From CAYVQE01 sp964633205 (GTDB taxonomy: Bacteria > Myxococcota > B64-G9): a DNA stretch of 64,000 bases. The stretch lies in NCBI GenBank assembly GCA_964633205.1, contig CAZWFN010000001.1:124001-188000 (forward strand), in the 5' to 3' direction. Under the pieces are notes generated by a model. It was not told the DNA's origin. It searched no databases and worked only from the letters and a program-made list of their open reading frames with translations. Below, one piece after another: positions 7,992 through 16,138 of this stretch (the first letter of the stretch is position 1; every line of letters begins with the position of its first letter). The position numbers were made by a program, and so were the translations under genes.

Positions 7992-9098
7992 ATGTCCGAG
8001 ACCTCTGACGAACGCATCGTCCGCGGCACCACCTGGGACGAGTTCTGCGACACCTTGAAGACCGCCGGCCAGATCATCCTCGACCCGGAGGCCCCCGACG
8101 ATGCGCTCACCCGGGCCGAGGGCTTTCGCTTCCTGAGCCGGGTGGCCCGCGGCGCGCTGGAGGCCTTCGTCGAGTTCGCCGATCCGCGGGCGCCGGTGCT
8201 GTTCCGGCCGGTGCACGAGACGGTCAAGATGGGCGCCGACAATCCCGACAACCACTACCAGTGGGCACGCATCTCGGGTGAGTACGAGTACCGCATCCGC
8301 GGCCACCGCGGCACCATCCCCTACCTCGGCTTCGGCACCTATGCCGGCACCTACGGGGCGCCGGATCGTTCGGCCCAGACCGGTTACCTGGAGGCCCGGG
8401 ATCTCGAGATCGACGCCGACGGCAACTTCGACATCGCCGTCAGCCGCGAGCGGCGGCCCGGCAACTGGCTGCCCATGGAACCGGACACGGCTTCTTTGAT
8501 CGTGCGCCAGACCCACCTGGACCGCGTGTCCGAGCGGCGGGCGGTGCTGACCATCGAGCGGGTCGGCGGCGATCCGCGCCCCAGCCCGGTCACCGCCGAG
8601 TCGATCGACGTCGGCCTGGGCACCGCCAGCCGGCTGGTCACCGGCGCGGCCGGCATCTTCGCCGCCTGGGCCAAGGGCTTTCGCGACCACAGCAACGAGC
8701 TGCCGCCGTTCGACGACAGCACCAGCCTGGCGGCCCACGGCGATCCCAACATCAAGTACTACCACTCCTACTGGCAGCTGGCGCCGGACCAGGCCCTGGT
8801 GATCGAGACCGAGCCGCCGGAGTGCGACTACTGGAACTTCCAGCTCAACAACCACTGGATGGAGTCGCTCGACTACCGCCACTTCCGCATCGCCATCAAC
8901 AAGCACGAGGCCCGGCTCGAGCCGGATGGAACGCTGCGCATCGTGGTGGCCCACGCCGACCCCGGCCACCCCAACTGGCTCGAGACCGCCGGCCACGACA
9001 AGGGCACCATGTGCTTGCGCTGGGTGCGGGCCAGCAGCCATCCCCAACCGCGCACCCGGGTGGTGGCGCTCGACGAGCTGCGGGACGCGGAGCGATGA
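7992..9098 (+). CDS. DUF1214-domain protein
   Basis: A 368-residue soluble protein. The C-terminal half (IKYYHSYWQLAPDQALVIET, then CDYWNFQLNNHWMESLDYR) matches my recollection of the DUF1214 family. No signal peptide or membrane segment is visible. A GGGAGG ribosome binding site lies 8 bp before ATG 7992. It is the first gene of a run with sulfotransferase and SDR genes and overlaps the sulfotransferase by ATGA. DUF1214 proteins often sit with lipid or steroid catabolic genes in actinobacteria and proteobacteria, but no enzymatic activity is assigned to them here. Confidence 0.8.
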   Translation: MSETSDERIVRGTTWDEFCDTLKTAGQIILDPEAPDDALTRAEGFRFLSRVARGALEAFVEFADPRAPVLFRPVHETVKMGADNPDNHYQWARISGEYEYRIRGHRGTIPYLGFGTYAGTYGAPDRSAQTGYLEARDLEIDADGNFDIAVSRERRPGNWLPMEPDTASLIVRQTHLDRVSERRAVLTIERVGGDPRPSPVTAESIDVGLGTASRLVTGAAGIFAAWAKGFRDHSNELPPFDDSTSLAAHGDPNIKYYHSYWQLAPDQALVIETEPPECDYWNFQLNNHWMESLDYRHFRIAINKHEARLEPDGTLRIVVAHADPGHPNWLETAGHDKGTMCLRWVRASSHPQPRTRVVALDELRDAER

Positions 9099-10381
9099 GC
9101 CGCGGCGCCCGCGCCACTTCCACCGACTACAGCCGACCTTACCGCCCCTGGCCGATCGCCTGGGCCAACCGGCTGGGCGGACTGCTCGAACCCTTGGGGC
9201 TGCGCGCCGACCTCGGGCCGGCCGGGCTGGTGGCCAGCGCCCGGCGGCGCACCGGCCGGCGATGGCTGGGCGACGACGGTCTCATCGAGCGACTGGCCCT
9301 GCTGGTCGATTCCATCGAGTCCGAGGCCCGGCTGCATCCGGTGGGCCGCGTCATGGCCCGCGAGAACCTGATCCGCATCCTGTCCAACCGGCTGCGCGTC
9401 GAAGCCGACATCGAGCAGCATCCCGAGATCGAGGCGCTACCGATCGAGCCGCCGGTGTTCGTGGTCGGCCTGCAGCGCAGCGGCACCACCATGCTGCACC
9501 GGCAGCTGGCCTGCGACCCGGCCTTTCGCTTTTTGGCCTCCTGGGAGGCCGTGCAACCAGCGCGGCCCGGCAAGCCGGCGGGATGGCGCCGCTTGCTGGC
9601 GCCGGCGGCCGACGGGCGCGATCCGCGGCCCGGCGACGCCGCCACCGCTCAGCGGGCGCTGGGCTACCTGGCGCCCGACTTCGCCGCCATCCATCCGGTC
9701 GAGGCCACCGAGCCCGAGGAGGACTGCCTGCTGTTCGACTACGGGCTGTGGAGCACCGTGTTCGAGGCCACCTGGCACGTGCCGTCCTACTCGGCCTGGC
9801 TCGAGCGCCAGGACCACACGGAGGCCTACCGCGGCTATGCCCGCCTGTTGCGCTACCTGCAGTGGCAGCGGCCCGGCGGCCGCTGGGTGCTCAAGACCCC
9901 CCAGCACCTCGAGCAGTTCGACGCCCTGTTGGCTACCTTTCCAGAAGCCCGCATCCTGTGGACCCACCGCGATCCCTGCCGCACGGTGGCGTCTTTTTGC
10001 TCGATGATGGCCCACGCCTGGGGGGTGTTCTCCGATTCCGTCGATCCGCGCCGGGTGGCCGCCCACTGGGGCCGCAAGGCCCGCCGCATGGTCGCGCGAG
10101 CCCTGGACACCCGCTCGCGGGTGGGCGATGCGCGCTTTCTGGACGTGGCCTACCAGGATCTGGCGCGCCGGCCCGAGCGCGAGCTCGAGCGCATCTACCG
10201 CTTCTTGGATCTGCCCTTGACCGCTGGCGCCGCCGAGCGCATGCATGCCTGGCGCGCGCGCAACCCGCAGCACAAGCACGGACGCCACCGCTACCGGCTG
10301 GACGACTTCGGCCTCGACCGGCGCCAGGTCGAGGCCGACTTCGCGGCCTACCGCCGGCGTTTCGACATCCCCCACGAGTGA
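9095..10381 (+). CDS. Sulfotransferase-family protein (Sulfotransfer_3 type)
   Basis: A 428-residue protein with the PAPS 5'-phosphosulfate loop FVVGLQRSGTTMLHR near residue 122 and the 3'-phosphate-binding segment WTHRDPCRTVASF. It is much longer than cytosolic sulfotransferases but usual for the Sulfotransfer_3 group found in bacterial lipid and secondary-metabolite loci. A conserved Trp-rich region (DYGLWSTVFEATWHVPSY) may form the acceptor pocket. The start ATG overlaps the DUF1214 stop and the next SDR gene starts one base after its own stop, so the three are an operon. The acceptor is unknown; a hydrophobic alcohol is an inference from context. Confidence 0.85.
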   Translation: MSRGARATSTDYSRPYRPWPIAWANRLGGLLEPLGLRADLGPAGLVASARRRTGRRWLGDDGLIERLALLVDSIESEARLHPVGRVMARENLIRILSNRLRVEADIEQHPEIEALPIEPPVFVVGLQRSGTTMLHRQLACDPAFRFLASWEAVQPARPGKPAGWRRLLAPAADGRDPRPGDAATAQRALGYLAPDFAAIHPVEATEPEEDCLLFDYGLWSTVFEATWHVPSYSAWLERQDHTEAYRGYARLLRYLQWQRPGGRWVLKTPQHLEQFDALLATFPEARILWTHRDPCRTVASFCSMMAHAWGVFSDSVDPRRVAAHWGRKARRMVARALDTRSRVGDARFLDVAYQDLARRPERELERIYRFLDLPLTAGAAERMHAWRARNPQHKHGRHRYRLDDFGLDRRQVEADFAAYRRRFDIPHE

Positions 10382-10382
10382 G

Positions 10383-11369
10383 ATGGCCATGCTCCGATTC
10401 CCGCACCTCCGTCCCCGGCCGCCCCGACCCGGCCCGTTCGTCGATCTGACCGGTCGGGTGTGTTTGGTCACCGGGGCGACCTCCGGCCACGGGCTGGCCT
10501 GCGCCCGCCGACTGGCCGAGCTGGGTGCCTCGGTGGTGCTGCTGGGCCGCAATCCGGACAAATGCCGCGCCGCCCGAGACCGGATCGCAGCCGCGGTCGG
10601 CGCGGAGCCGGAGATCCTGGTCTGCGACCTGAGCGCGCGGGCCGACATCGATCGGGCCGCCGCCGAATGGCTGGAACGCGGTCGGCCGCTGCACCTGCTG
10701 TTGAACAACGCCGGCGTGGTCCGCCGCCAGCGCGAGCTGACCGCCGACGGGGCCGAGCGCACCTTCGCCGTCAACTACCTGGCCCCATTCCAGCTCACCC
10801 TGCGGCTGCTGCCCCGGCTGTGCGAAAGCGCTCCGGCACGCATCGTCAACGTGGCCTCGGATGCCCACCGGGTCGTCTCGCTGCCGATCCACGATCTCGA
10901 TGCGGAACGCCGCTACAACTTCATGCTGGCCTACTGCCACTCCAAGCTGGCCATCTTGTACTTCACCTACGAGCTGGCCCGGCGGCTGGCGGGCAGCGGA
11001 GTGACGGTCAACGCGGTCGACCCGGGTCCGGTGGCCTCCGAGATCGCCGACGACAACCCCGGGCTGACCGCGCCGCTGGCTTCCTGGCTGATCAAGCGCA
11101 TTTTCCCGTCGCCCGACCGGGCGGCGGCCACCGCCATGCACCTGTGCGCTGCCGCCAATACCCAAAAGCTCAACGGCACCTACTGGCGCTTCATGGCGCC
11201 GCAGCAGCCGCGCTTCGATCGCCGCCGGCCCTGGCTGGGCGAGACCCTTTGGCGCATCAGCGCCGAACGCACCGGCGCCGACTGGCCGGCCCCGGCAGGC
11301 TCCGCACTGCGGTCGGACCCGGCCGGGCCCGCTGCTCCCAGTAGGGCTTCGGCTCAGCGATCGGGGTAA
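10383..11369 (+). CDS. Short-chain dehydrogenase/reductase (retinol-dehydrogenase-like)
   Basis: A 328-residue NAD(P)-dependent SDR. The cofactor motif is VTGATSGHG, the structural NNAG is in LLLNNAGV, and the catalytic Ser-Tyr-Lys are in NVASDAH and AYCHSK. The fold and length resemble the WW-oxidoreductase/retinol-dehydrogenase branch that acts on lipophilic alcohols. It starts 1 bp after the sulfotransferase stop. The C-terminal about 35 residues are Ala/Ser/Pro-rich and overlap by 16 bp, tail to tail, with the next SDR on the minus strand. Confidence 0.88.
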   Translation: MAMLRFPHLRPRPPRPGPFVDLTGRVCLVTGATSGHGLACARRLAELGASVVLLGRNPDKCRAARDRIAAAVGAEPEILVCDLSARADIDRAAAEWLERGRPLHLLLNNAGVVRRQRELTADGAERTFAVNYLAPFQLTLRLLPRLCESAPARIVNVASDAHRVVSLPIHDLDAERRYNFMLAYCHSKLAILYFTYELARRLAGSGVTVNAVDPGPVASEIADDNPGLTAPLASWLIKRIFPSPDRAAATAMHLCAAANTQKLNGTYWRFMAPQQPRFDRRRPWLGETLWRISAERTGADWPAPAGSALRSDPAGPAAPSRASAQRSG

Positions 11370-12166
11370 ATCCGGCGCATGGCGCGGCCCAGCCAGCGCG
11401 AGGCCAGCCCGCGCGGCAGCAGCCGATCGTTGACCAGCTGGGTCAGCCGATAGGACGCGCCGGGGATGAAGCGCGGACCCCGGCCCAGGGCGTCCAGCGC
11501 ACCGGACGCCACCTGCTCCGGCCGCAGCACCAACTTCGATTGCAGCCGGCCCAACCGCGGCCCCGAGCGCTCGAATCCCGGGGTGCGGGTCATGCCGGCA
11601 CAGACGGCCAGCACGTCGACGCCGTGCGGGCCCAGCTCTTCCCACAGGGCCTCGGCCAGCAGCCAGTCGAAGGCCTTGGTGGCCCCGTAGGTGGCCACCA
11701 GTCCATGGCCGTGGGTGCCGGCCAACGAGGACATGACGATCAGCCCGCCCCGGCCGCGGCCAGCCATGGCCGCGCCGAAGTGATGGGCCAGCAGCAGCCA
11801 GCCGCGGCAGTTGACGTCCAGGGTGGCGAGCTTGTCATCGAGGGGCTGTTGCAAGAATCCCCCCACCGTCGAGCGGGCGGCGTTGTAGACCACCAGCCCC
11901 ACCCCGGCATCGCCCAGCTCGGCTTCCAGGCGCTCGAGCAGGTCGGGCGCACCCAGATCGCAGACGAGCGCACGGCATTCCACCCGGTGCACAGCCCGCA
12001 GGCGGGCGGCCAAGGCGCCGCAGGCCTCGGCCTGCCGGTCCAGCAGCACCAGGCCCAGCCCGCGGCGGGCCAGCTGCTCGGCAAAGGCCGCGCCGATGCC
12101 TTCGGCCGCTCCGGCCACCAGGGCCAGCGGCCCGTAGCGCTGGAAAAAAGGCTTGCCGTCGCCCAT
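11354..12166 (-). CDS. Short-chain dehydrogenase (SDR)
   Basis: A 270-residue SDR with the glycine motif VAGAAEGIGAAFA, which has Ala where Thr is usual, catalytic Ser in VMSSLAG and YGATK as the YxxxK motif. ATG 12166 is chosen because GGAGGT stands 5 bp before it; an upstream in-frame ATG has no such site. The sequence near HGVDVLAVCAGMTRTPGFE resembles DltE/17beta-HSD-type SDRs. It is convergent with the preceding SDR gene. Its promoter region holds the MITE-like repeat, which separates it from the epimerase gene. Confidence 0.85.
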   Translation of the reverse strand: MGDGKPFFQRYGPLALVAGAAEGIGAAFAEQLARRGLGLVLLDRQAEACGALAARLRAVHRVECRALVCDLGAPDLLERLEAELGDAGVGLVVYNAARSTVGGFLQQPLDDKLATLDVNCRGWLLLAHHFGAAMAGRGRGGLIVMSSLAGTHGHGLVATYGATKAFDWLLAEALWEELGPHGVDVLAVCAGMTRTPGFERSGPRLGRLQSKLVLRPEQVASGALDALGRGPRFIPGASYRLTQLVNDRLLPRGLASRWLGRAMRRIYPDR

Positions 12167-12202
12167 CGCGACCTCCGCCGGCAATCTACCATCCCCGCTG
12201 CC

Positions 12203-12402
12203 GGGCACAAGAACCTGTAACCGTTCAGGGCTTCATGAGGGCATCGCGCCTCAGCCCGTCTGGACTGCGTCAGCTCTGTCGGCCCGATGCTCACGACCCT
12301 TAGGTCGCTGCGCTGCGGGCCTCGTCGCTTCCTTGCCAGACGGGCTGATCCGCGATGCGAGGCGATTCGGGACGTCTGGAGCCTGAACGGGCACAAGAAC
12401 CT
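12203..12402. repeat. MITE-like element with imperfect terminal inverted repeats, flanked by 15-bp direct repeats
   Basis: A 15-bp direct repeat CGGGCACAAGAACCT occurs at 12203-12217 and 12388-12402. Inside it, a left arm starting CCGTTCAGGGCTTCATGAGG (12221-12263) pairs imperfectly with a right arm ending GGAGCCTGAACGGG (12334-12390). The arms share the CAGCCCGTCTGG / CCAGACGGGCTG core. The middle holds further nested pairs (GGCCCG with CGGGCC, and CGACC-CTTA-GGTCG at the apex), so the whole could form a long cruciform. No coding potential is evident. This accounts for nearly all of the 311-bp gap between the SDR and the epimerase. Confidence 0.65.
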
Positions 12403-12477
12403 TTGCACGGCGGGCGCAATCGATATAATTCGTCCGCAGCCAGAACTGGTCACAAGCAGCTGGAAAAAGGAGCGGGC

Positions 12478-13566
12478 ATGACGAGTGGCGGGCCACAGTT
12501 CGATTCGCCGGTCAGGGTGCTGATCACCGGCGGCGCGGGATTTCTCGGCCGGGCGCTGGTGCGCGAGCTGACCGCGCCGCGCGGCGAGCCGGTCTTGCGG
12601 GCTGCACACATTCGGCTGTTCGACCGGGCGGTGCCCGATCACGGATCCGACGAGGTGGAATTCGTCCGCGGTGACATCCGCGATGGCGCCGCGCTCGAAC
12701 GGGCCTGCCAGGACACGGACGTGGTATTTCACACCGCCGCCCTGGTCTCCTGGGGCCAACACCCGGACACGCTGGTCCACGAAGTCAACGTGGGCGGCAC
12801 CCGGCGCGTCATCGAGGCCTGCGGCCGCGCCGGAGTTGCGGCGCTGGTGCACACCTCGACGCTGGACGTGGTCTACGACGGCCGCCCGGTGCGCGAAGGC
12901 GACGAGCGGCTGCCCTACCCGCGCCGTTACTACAACGCCTACGCCGAGACCAAGGCCTTGTCCGAGCAGGCGGCGCTGGCCGCCGACGGCAGCCGGCATG
13001 CCGACGGCGCGGGCCGGCTGCGCAGCTGCGCCCTGCGCCCCTGCGGCATGTGGGGCGAGCGCGATCCGTTCCACATCAGCAACCTGTTGCAGATGGCCCG
13101 TGCCGGCAAGTTGCTCTTTCGCATGGGCAACGGCCGGGCCCGTTTCCAGCACGTCTACGTCGGCAACGTGGCCCACGCCCACCTGCTGGCCGCCCGCTCC
13201 TTGCTGGCCGCTGGTGCGGCCTGCGGCCAGGTCTACCTGATCACCGACTTTCCGCCATCCAACTTCTTCAGCTACTACGCGCCGATCCTCGAAGCCCTGG
13301 GCCACCCGCTGCCGCCGGCCTGGCGCAGCCTGCCCTATCCGCTGATGCTCGGCGTGGCCGGTGCGCTCGAAGGGGTCCAGTGGCTGAGCCGTCCCTTCTT
13401 CCGCTTCGCCCCGACCGTCAACCGCTTCGCGGTCAAGCAGGTCTGCCAGGAGTTCACCTTCTCGGGTGCCAAGGCCGGACGCGATTTGGACTACCGGCCG
13501 GTCTACCCGGAGGCCGAGGCCATCGAGCGCACCATCGACGACTTCCGCCGCTGCGGCCCGGTCTGA
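12478..13566 (+). CDS. NAD-dependent epimerase/3beta-hydroxysteroid dehydrogenase-family protein
   Basis: A 362-residue extended SDR. The N-terminal cofactor motif is VLITGGAGFLGRALV and the catalytic motif is YNAYAETKAL (YxxxK). The LRPCGMWGERDPFHI segment and the C-terminal PTVNRFAVKQV resemble the 3beta-HSD/isomerase branch, which includes sterol-4alpha-carboxylate decarboxylases and OleD-type reductases. An AAAGGAG ribosome binding site precedes ATG 12478. The next gene, an alpha/beta hydrolase, begins 14 bp after its stop. Together with the SDRs upstream it suggests metabolism of a sterol-like or long-chain lipid; the substrate is not determined. Confidence 0.85.
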   Translation: MTSGGPQFDSPVRVLITGGAGFLGRALVRELTAPRGEPVLRAAHIRLFDRAVPDHGSDEVEFVRGDIRDGAALERACQDTDVVFHTAALVSWGQHPDTLVHEVNVGGTRRVIEACGRAGVAALVHTSTLDVVYDGRPVREGDERLPYPRRYYNAYAETKALSEQAALAADGSRHADGAGRLRSCALRPCGMWGERDPFHISNLLQMARAGKLLFRMGNGRARFQHVYVGNVAHAHLLAARSLLAAGAACGQVYLITDFPPSNFFSYYAPILEALGHPLPPAWRSLPYPLMLGVAGALEGVQWLSRPFFRFAPTVNRFAVKQVCQEFTFSGAKAGRDLDYRPVYPEAEAIERTIDDFRRCGPV

Positions 13567-13580
13567 GACGTTCAGCGACC

Positions 13581-14453
13581 ATGGCTCTGCCCGAATCGCG
13601 CTTCGTCGCCTCCTTCGATGGCGCCCCGATCGCTTACCGCAGCTACGGCTCCGGCCAGCCCACCGTGCTGCTGTCGAACGGCATCGGCTGCAACCAGGCC
13701 TATGTCGATCACGCCATTCGGGCGCTGGCCGCCCAGACCCGGGTGGTGATCTGGGATTACCGGGGCCACCTGGACTCGGCCGCCGTGGACGATCCGCGCG
13801 CGTTGACCGTGGAGACCTGCCTGCGCGACATGCACGCGGTAACGGCAGCGCTGGGCGACGGGCCGCTGGTGCTGGCCGGCTTCTCCATGGGGGTGCAGCT
13901 GTCGCTGGAGTACTTGCACCGCCATCCGCGGCGGGTGCACGGACTCATCGCCTTGCTGGGCACCTACGAATACCCGCTGCGGTCGTTTTTCCACATGGGC
14001 CGCGCCGGCGAGGCCATCGTGCCGGGCACGCTGGCCGCAGCCCGCCGCTGGCCGCGTGCGGCCCGCCGGGTCTGGCGGTCGGTGCTCGGGGGCGGCTGGG
14101 TCTTTCCGCTGGCCAAGCTGCTGGTGCTCAACCCGGCCGCGGCCGGCCGGGACGACTTCGAGTCCTGGCGCCGCCACCTGGCCGGCGTGGATCCGCTGGT
14201 CTTTCTACAGCTCGGGGTCTATCTCAGCGCCCACTCGGCCGCCCACGGCCTGGAGCGGCTGGCCGGCCTGCCCTGCCTGGTGGTGGCCGGCGACCGCGAC
14301 AACTTCACCCCGCTGGCCGTCTGCCGCAAGCTGCACCAGCGGGCGCCGGGTTCGGAGTGGTTCGTCATCCCCGGCGGCAGCCACGGCGGCCTGTTCGAAT
14401 TCCCCGACGTGGTCGGGCCCCGCTTGCAGGCCTTCTGGCGCGAGCACTTCTGA
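13581..14453 (+). CDS. Alpha/beta hydrolase
   Basis: A 290-residue alpha/beta-hydrolase fold protein. The nucleophile elbow is GFSMG, the acid is likely the Asp in GDRDNFTP and the His is in GGSHGGLF. A cap region of about 90 residues with Arg/Trp-rich helices lies between residues 130 and 220. No signal peptide is visible. It is probably co-transcribed with the upstream 3beta-HSD-like gene. Pairing of an OleD-like reductase with a hydrolase recalls ole clusters, but no OleA or OleC is present in this window, so I do not make that assignment. Confidence 0.85.
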   Translation: MALPESRFVASFDGAPIAYRSYGSGQPTVLLSNGIGCNQAYVDHAIRALAAQTRVVIWDYRGHLDSAAVDDPRALTVETCLRDMHAVTAALGDGPLVLAGFSMGVQLSLEYLHRHPRRVHGLIALLGTYEYPLRSFFHMGRAGEAIVPGTLAAARRWPRAARRVWRSVLGGGWVFPLAKLLVLNPAAAGRDDFESWRRHLAGVDPLVFLQLGVYLSAHSAAHGLERLAGLPCLVVAGDRDNFTPLAVCRKLHQRAPGSEWFVIPGGSHGGLFEFPDVVGPRLQAFWREHF

Positions 14454-14481
14454 TGTGCCATCCCGGGGCACTCCGGCGCCG

Positions 14482-14928
14482 TCAGGGAAGCAAGCCGGGC
14501 GTCAGGCTATCGATCGTCTCACGCTCGACGCCCGGGCTGAGGCGCTGGTGCAACAGGCGCCAGATCCAGCGCCGCATGCCGGCCGGAGCGCGCTCCAGCA
14601 GGTACAACAGCTTACGCTGGGCCTTGGCCACCGGCAGCGCCCCGCTGCGCAGGTCATCGAGCACCCGCTCCAGCACCCGCCAGGCCATCATCCACTCGAT
14701 ACCGGCGTCCTGGCGCTCGAAGGTCTCCAGCGGCGGCAGCGCCCAGGGGTAGCGGTAGGCCGGGTCGAAAGTCCACATCAGCCAGCGCTCCAGCAAGGGC
14801 CCGGCGGGTCCGTTCAGCAACCGCCGCAGCACGAAACGCTTGCCGGCCGTGGTCTGGCCCCGGTCGAGCAGCTCCAGCCCGGCGAACAACTCCTGCAGCC
14901 TCTCGGTGCTCAGCTCCAGCGGCGCCAT
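14482..14928 (-). CDS. Stand-alone protein resembling the N-terminal helper domain of phage-type ATP-dependent DNA ligases
   Basis: A 148-residue all-helical basic protein. The pattern VLRRLLNGPAGPLLERWLMW then TFDPAYRY, and the C-terminal LHQRLSPGVERETIDSLTPG then LLP, look like the N-terminal DNA-binding/helper region of T4-like ligases. In those, a DP..(Y/F) motif follows the first helices and RDLRxGVxxxTINKVFPGLIP directly precedes the adenylation domain. Here the protein stops at PGLLP with no KxDG nucleotidyl motif after it. AGGAGG lies 6 bp before ATG 14928. The resemblance is by eye only. It is convergent with the alpha/beta hydrolase. Confidence 0.5.
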   Translation of the reverse strand: MAPLELSTERLQELFAGLELLDRGQTTAGKRFVLRRLLNGPAGPLLERWLMWTFDPAYRYPWALPPLETFERQDAGIEWMMAWRVLERVLDDLRSGALPVAKAQRKLLYLLERAPAGMRRWIWRLLHQRLSPGVERETIDSLTPGLLP

Positions 14929-14952
14929 GCCGGTCGCCTCCTGGAGATCAGT

Positions 14953-15456
14953 CTAGCGGTGCCGGCGCCGCCCGGCCAGAATGTCTCCCACCAACGGCGC
15001 CTCCTCGTCCAGCACCAGCCAGAGCTTGACATCGCGCCGGCCGTCATCCGGCTCCGGGAAGCGGATCCACTGCACGATGCGCTCGATGCATTGGGCATAC
15101 GCCGTTCCGGCGAAACGCGGGGTGAGCAAGCCGACCTGCCGGGCCTTGCCGGCCGAGTCGATCTGGAAGCGGATCCCCAGCCGCTGGCCCTTGAGTTCGG
15201 GCGGGTCGATGTCCAGGGCGCGCTGGGCACAGAGCTTGAAGTTGCTGACGTGGCGCCGGGTGACCAGGTGGTCCGGACCGGCTCGCTCCTGCCCGTGCTG
15301 GGACTCGATCCGCACCGGCTCGGCGCTGAAATCGTTGCTACGCAGCTCCTGCTTGCTACAACCCGCACCGGTCGTCAACAGCAGTCCCGCGATCAGCAGC
15401 ACTCCGCCGCAGGATCCGCAAGCCAGAAAGCGACCGGCTGGTTGTTCCCGGTTCAT
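14953..15456 (-). CDS. AgmX/PglI C-terminal-like lipoprotein (paralogue 1)
   Basis: A 167-residue predicted lipoprotein. A hydrophobic stretch ends in the lipobox-like LLTTGAGC (Cys at about 33). The mature part has HVSNFKLCAQRAL, a middle beta region (LGIRFQIDSAGKARQVGLLT) and a second conserved Cys in YAQCIERIVQWIRFPEP. This pattern, two Cys separated by about 50 residues with a terminal WxFP, is that of AgmX/PglI C-terminal domains common in Myxococcota and related to TonB-C-like folds. It lies head to tail with a clear paralogue downstream of position 15597. Its role is unknown; envelope location is likely. Confidence 0.7.
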   Translation of the reverse strand: MNREQPAGRFLACGSCGGVLLIAGLLLTTGAGCSKQELRSNDFSAEPVRIESQHGQERAGPDHLVTRRHVSNFKLCAQRALDIDPPELKGQRLGIRFQIDSAGKARQVGLLTPRFAGTAYAQCIERIVQWIRFPEPDDGRRDVKLWLVLDEEAPLVGDILAGRRRHR

Positions 15457-15525
15457 CTTCGAACCTCGCTTCTCCTCCCTTCAATTGGTCGGTCGCGAGG
15501 TCCAGCAGCTTACAGATACCGATCT

Positions 15526-15559
15526 ACACCCGACGCAAGACTTCGCTTGCGTCGGGTGT
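15526..15559. repeat. 34-nt perfect hairpin, copy 1 of a dispersed repeat
   Basis: A 14-bp perfect stem (ACACCCGACGCAAG and its complement) closes a 6-nt loop ACTTCG. The same 34 nt occur in inverted orientation at 47801-47834, and the identity runs on through an adjoining TGGCTTA, about 41 nt in all. It lies between the two paralogous lipoprotein genes and could serve as a terminator for the upstream gene, although no T-tract follows. Confidence 0.75.
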
Positions 15560-15596
15560 TGGCTTAGCAAGCGCCTATACGGCTACCGCTGTCGAT

Positions 15597-16037
15597 TCAG
15601 GAGCCGTGGCGCAAGGGTTGGTCCTCGTCGAGGTAGATGCGCAGGCGGACTTGCCGGGAATGCGCGCCCGGGTCGGGGAAGCGGATCCAGGTCAGGATGC
15701 GCTGGACGCAGGAGGCGAAGGCCGAACCCTTGAAGACCGGGCTGACGATCTTGACCTGGTCGGCCCGCCCCCCGGGCTCGATGGTGAACACCACGTCCAG
15801 CGGTTTGCCGCGCAGGGAGGAATCATCGACCAGCTTGCTGCGCTGGACGCAGAGCTTGAAGTTGCTCAGATGGCGCTTGGAGACCATGTCGGTGGCCTCA
15901 TCGAGTTCCATCACCTCCTGGGGCACGGCTTCTTCGGCACGCAGCACCGGGCCCCGTGAGCAGCCAGCGGCGAACGCCGTCAGCGCAGCCAGGGCGACCG
16001 CTGCGGCTGACCACCCGGCAATCGACTTGCGCAGCAT
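15597..16037 (-). CDS. AgmX/PglI C-terminal-like lipoprotein (paralogue 2)
   Basis: A 146-residue predicted lipoprotein, paralogous to the gene at 14953-15456. A basic start (MLRKS) and hydrophobic stretch end in LTAFAAGC (lipobox). The mature domain has HLSNFKLCVQRSK, then VVFTIEPGGRADQVKIVSPV and FASCVQRILTWIRFPDP, matching paralogue 1 block by block. ATG 16037 is chosen because the signal sequence starts there; the longer frame adds a polar tail. A 34-nt hairpin separates the two genes, so they may be separately expressed. Confidence 0.72.
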   Translation of the reverse strand: MLRKSIAGWSAAAVALAALTAFAAGCSRGPVLRAEEAVPQEVMELDEATDMVSKRHLSNFKLCVQRSKLVDDSSLRGKPLDVVFTIEPGGRADQVKIVSPVFKGSAFASCVQRILTWIRFPDPGAHSRQVRLRIYLDEDQPLRHGS

Positions 16038-16138
16038 GGTGCGGTTCCTTTCCGCCTCTTGGTCCCCCTCCCGAATACCCCAGCCGCGTTCCGGACGCAA
16101 GGCCGATCCCGTAGCCGACGCCCCAATCTGCTGGCCGC

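Noticed and set aside
12478..14453. Olefin (ole) biosynthesis pair OleD/OleB
   Set aside because: The epimerase and hydrolase are OleD- and OleB-like only in general fold. OleA and OleC are absent in the window.
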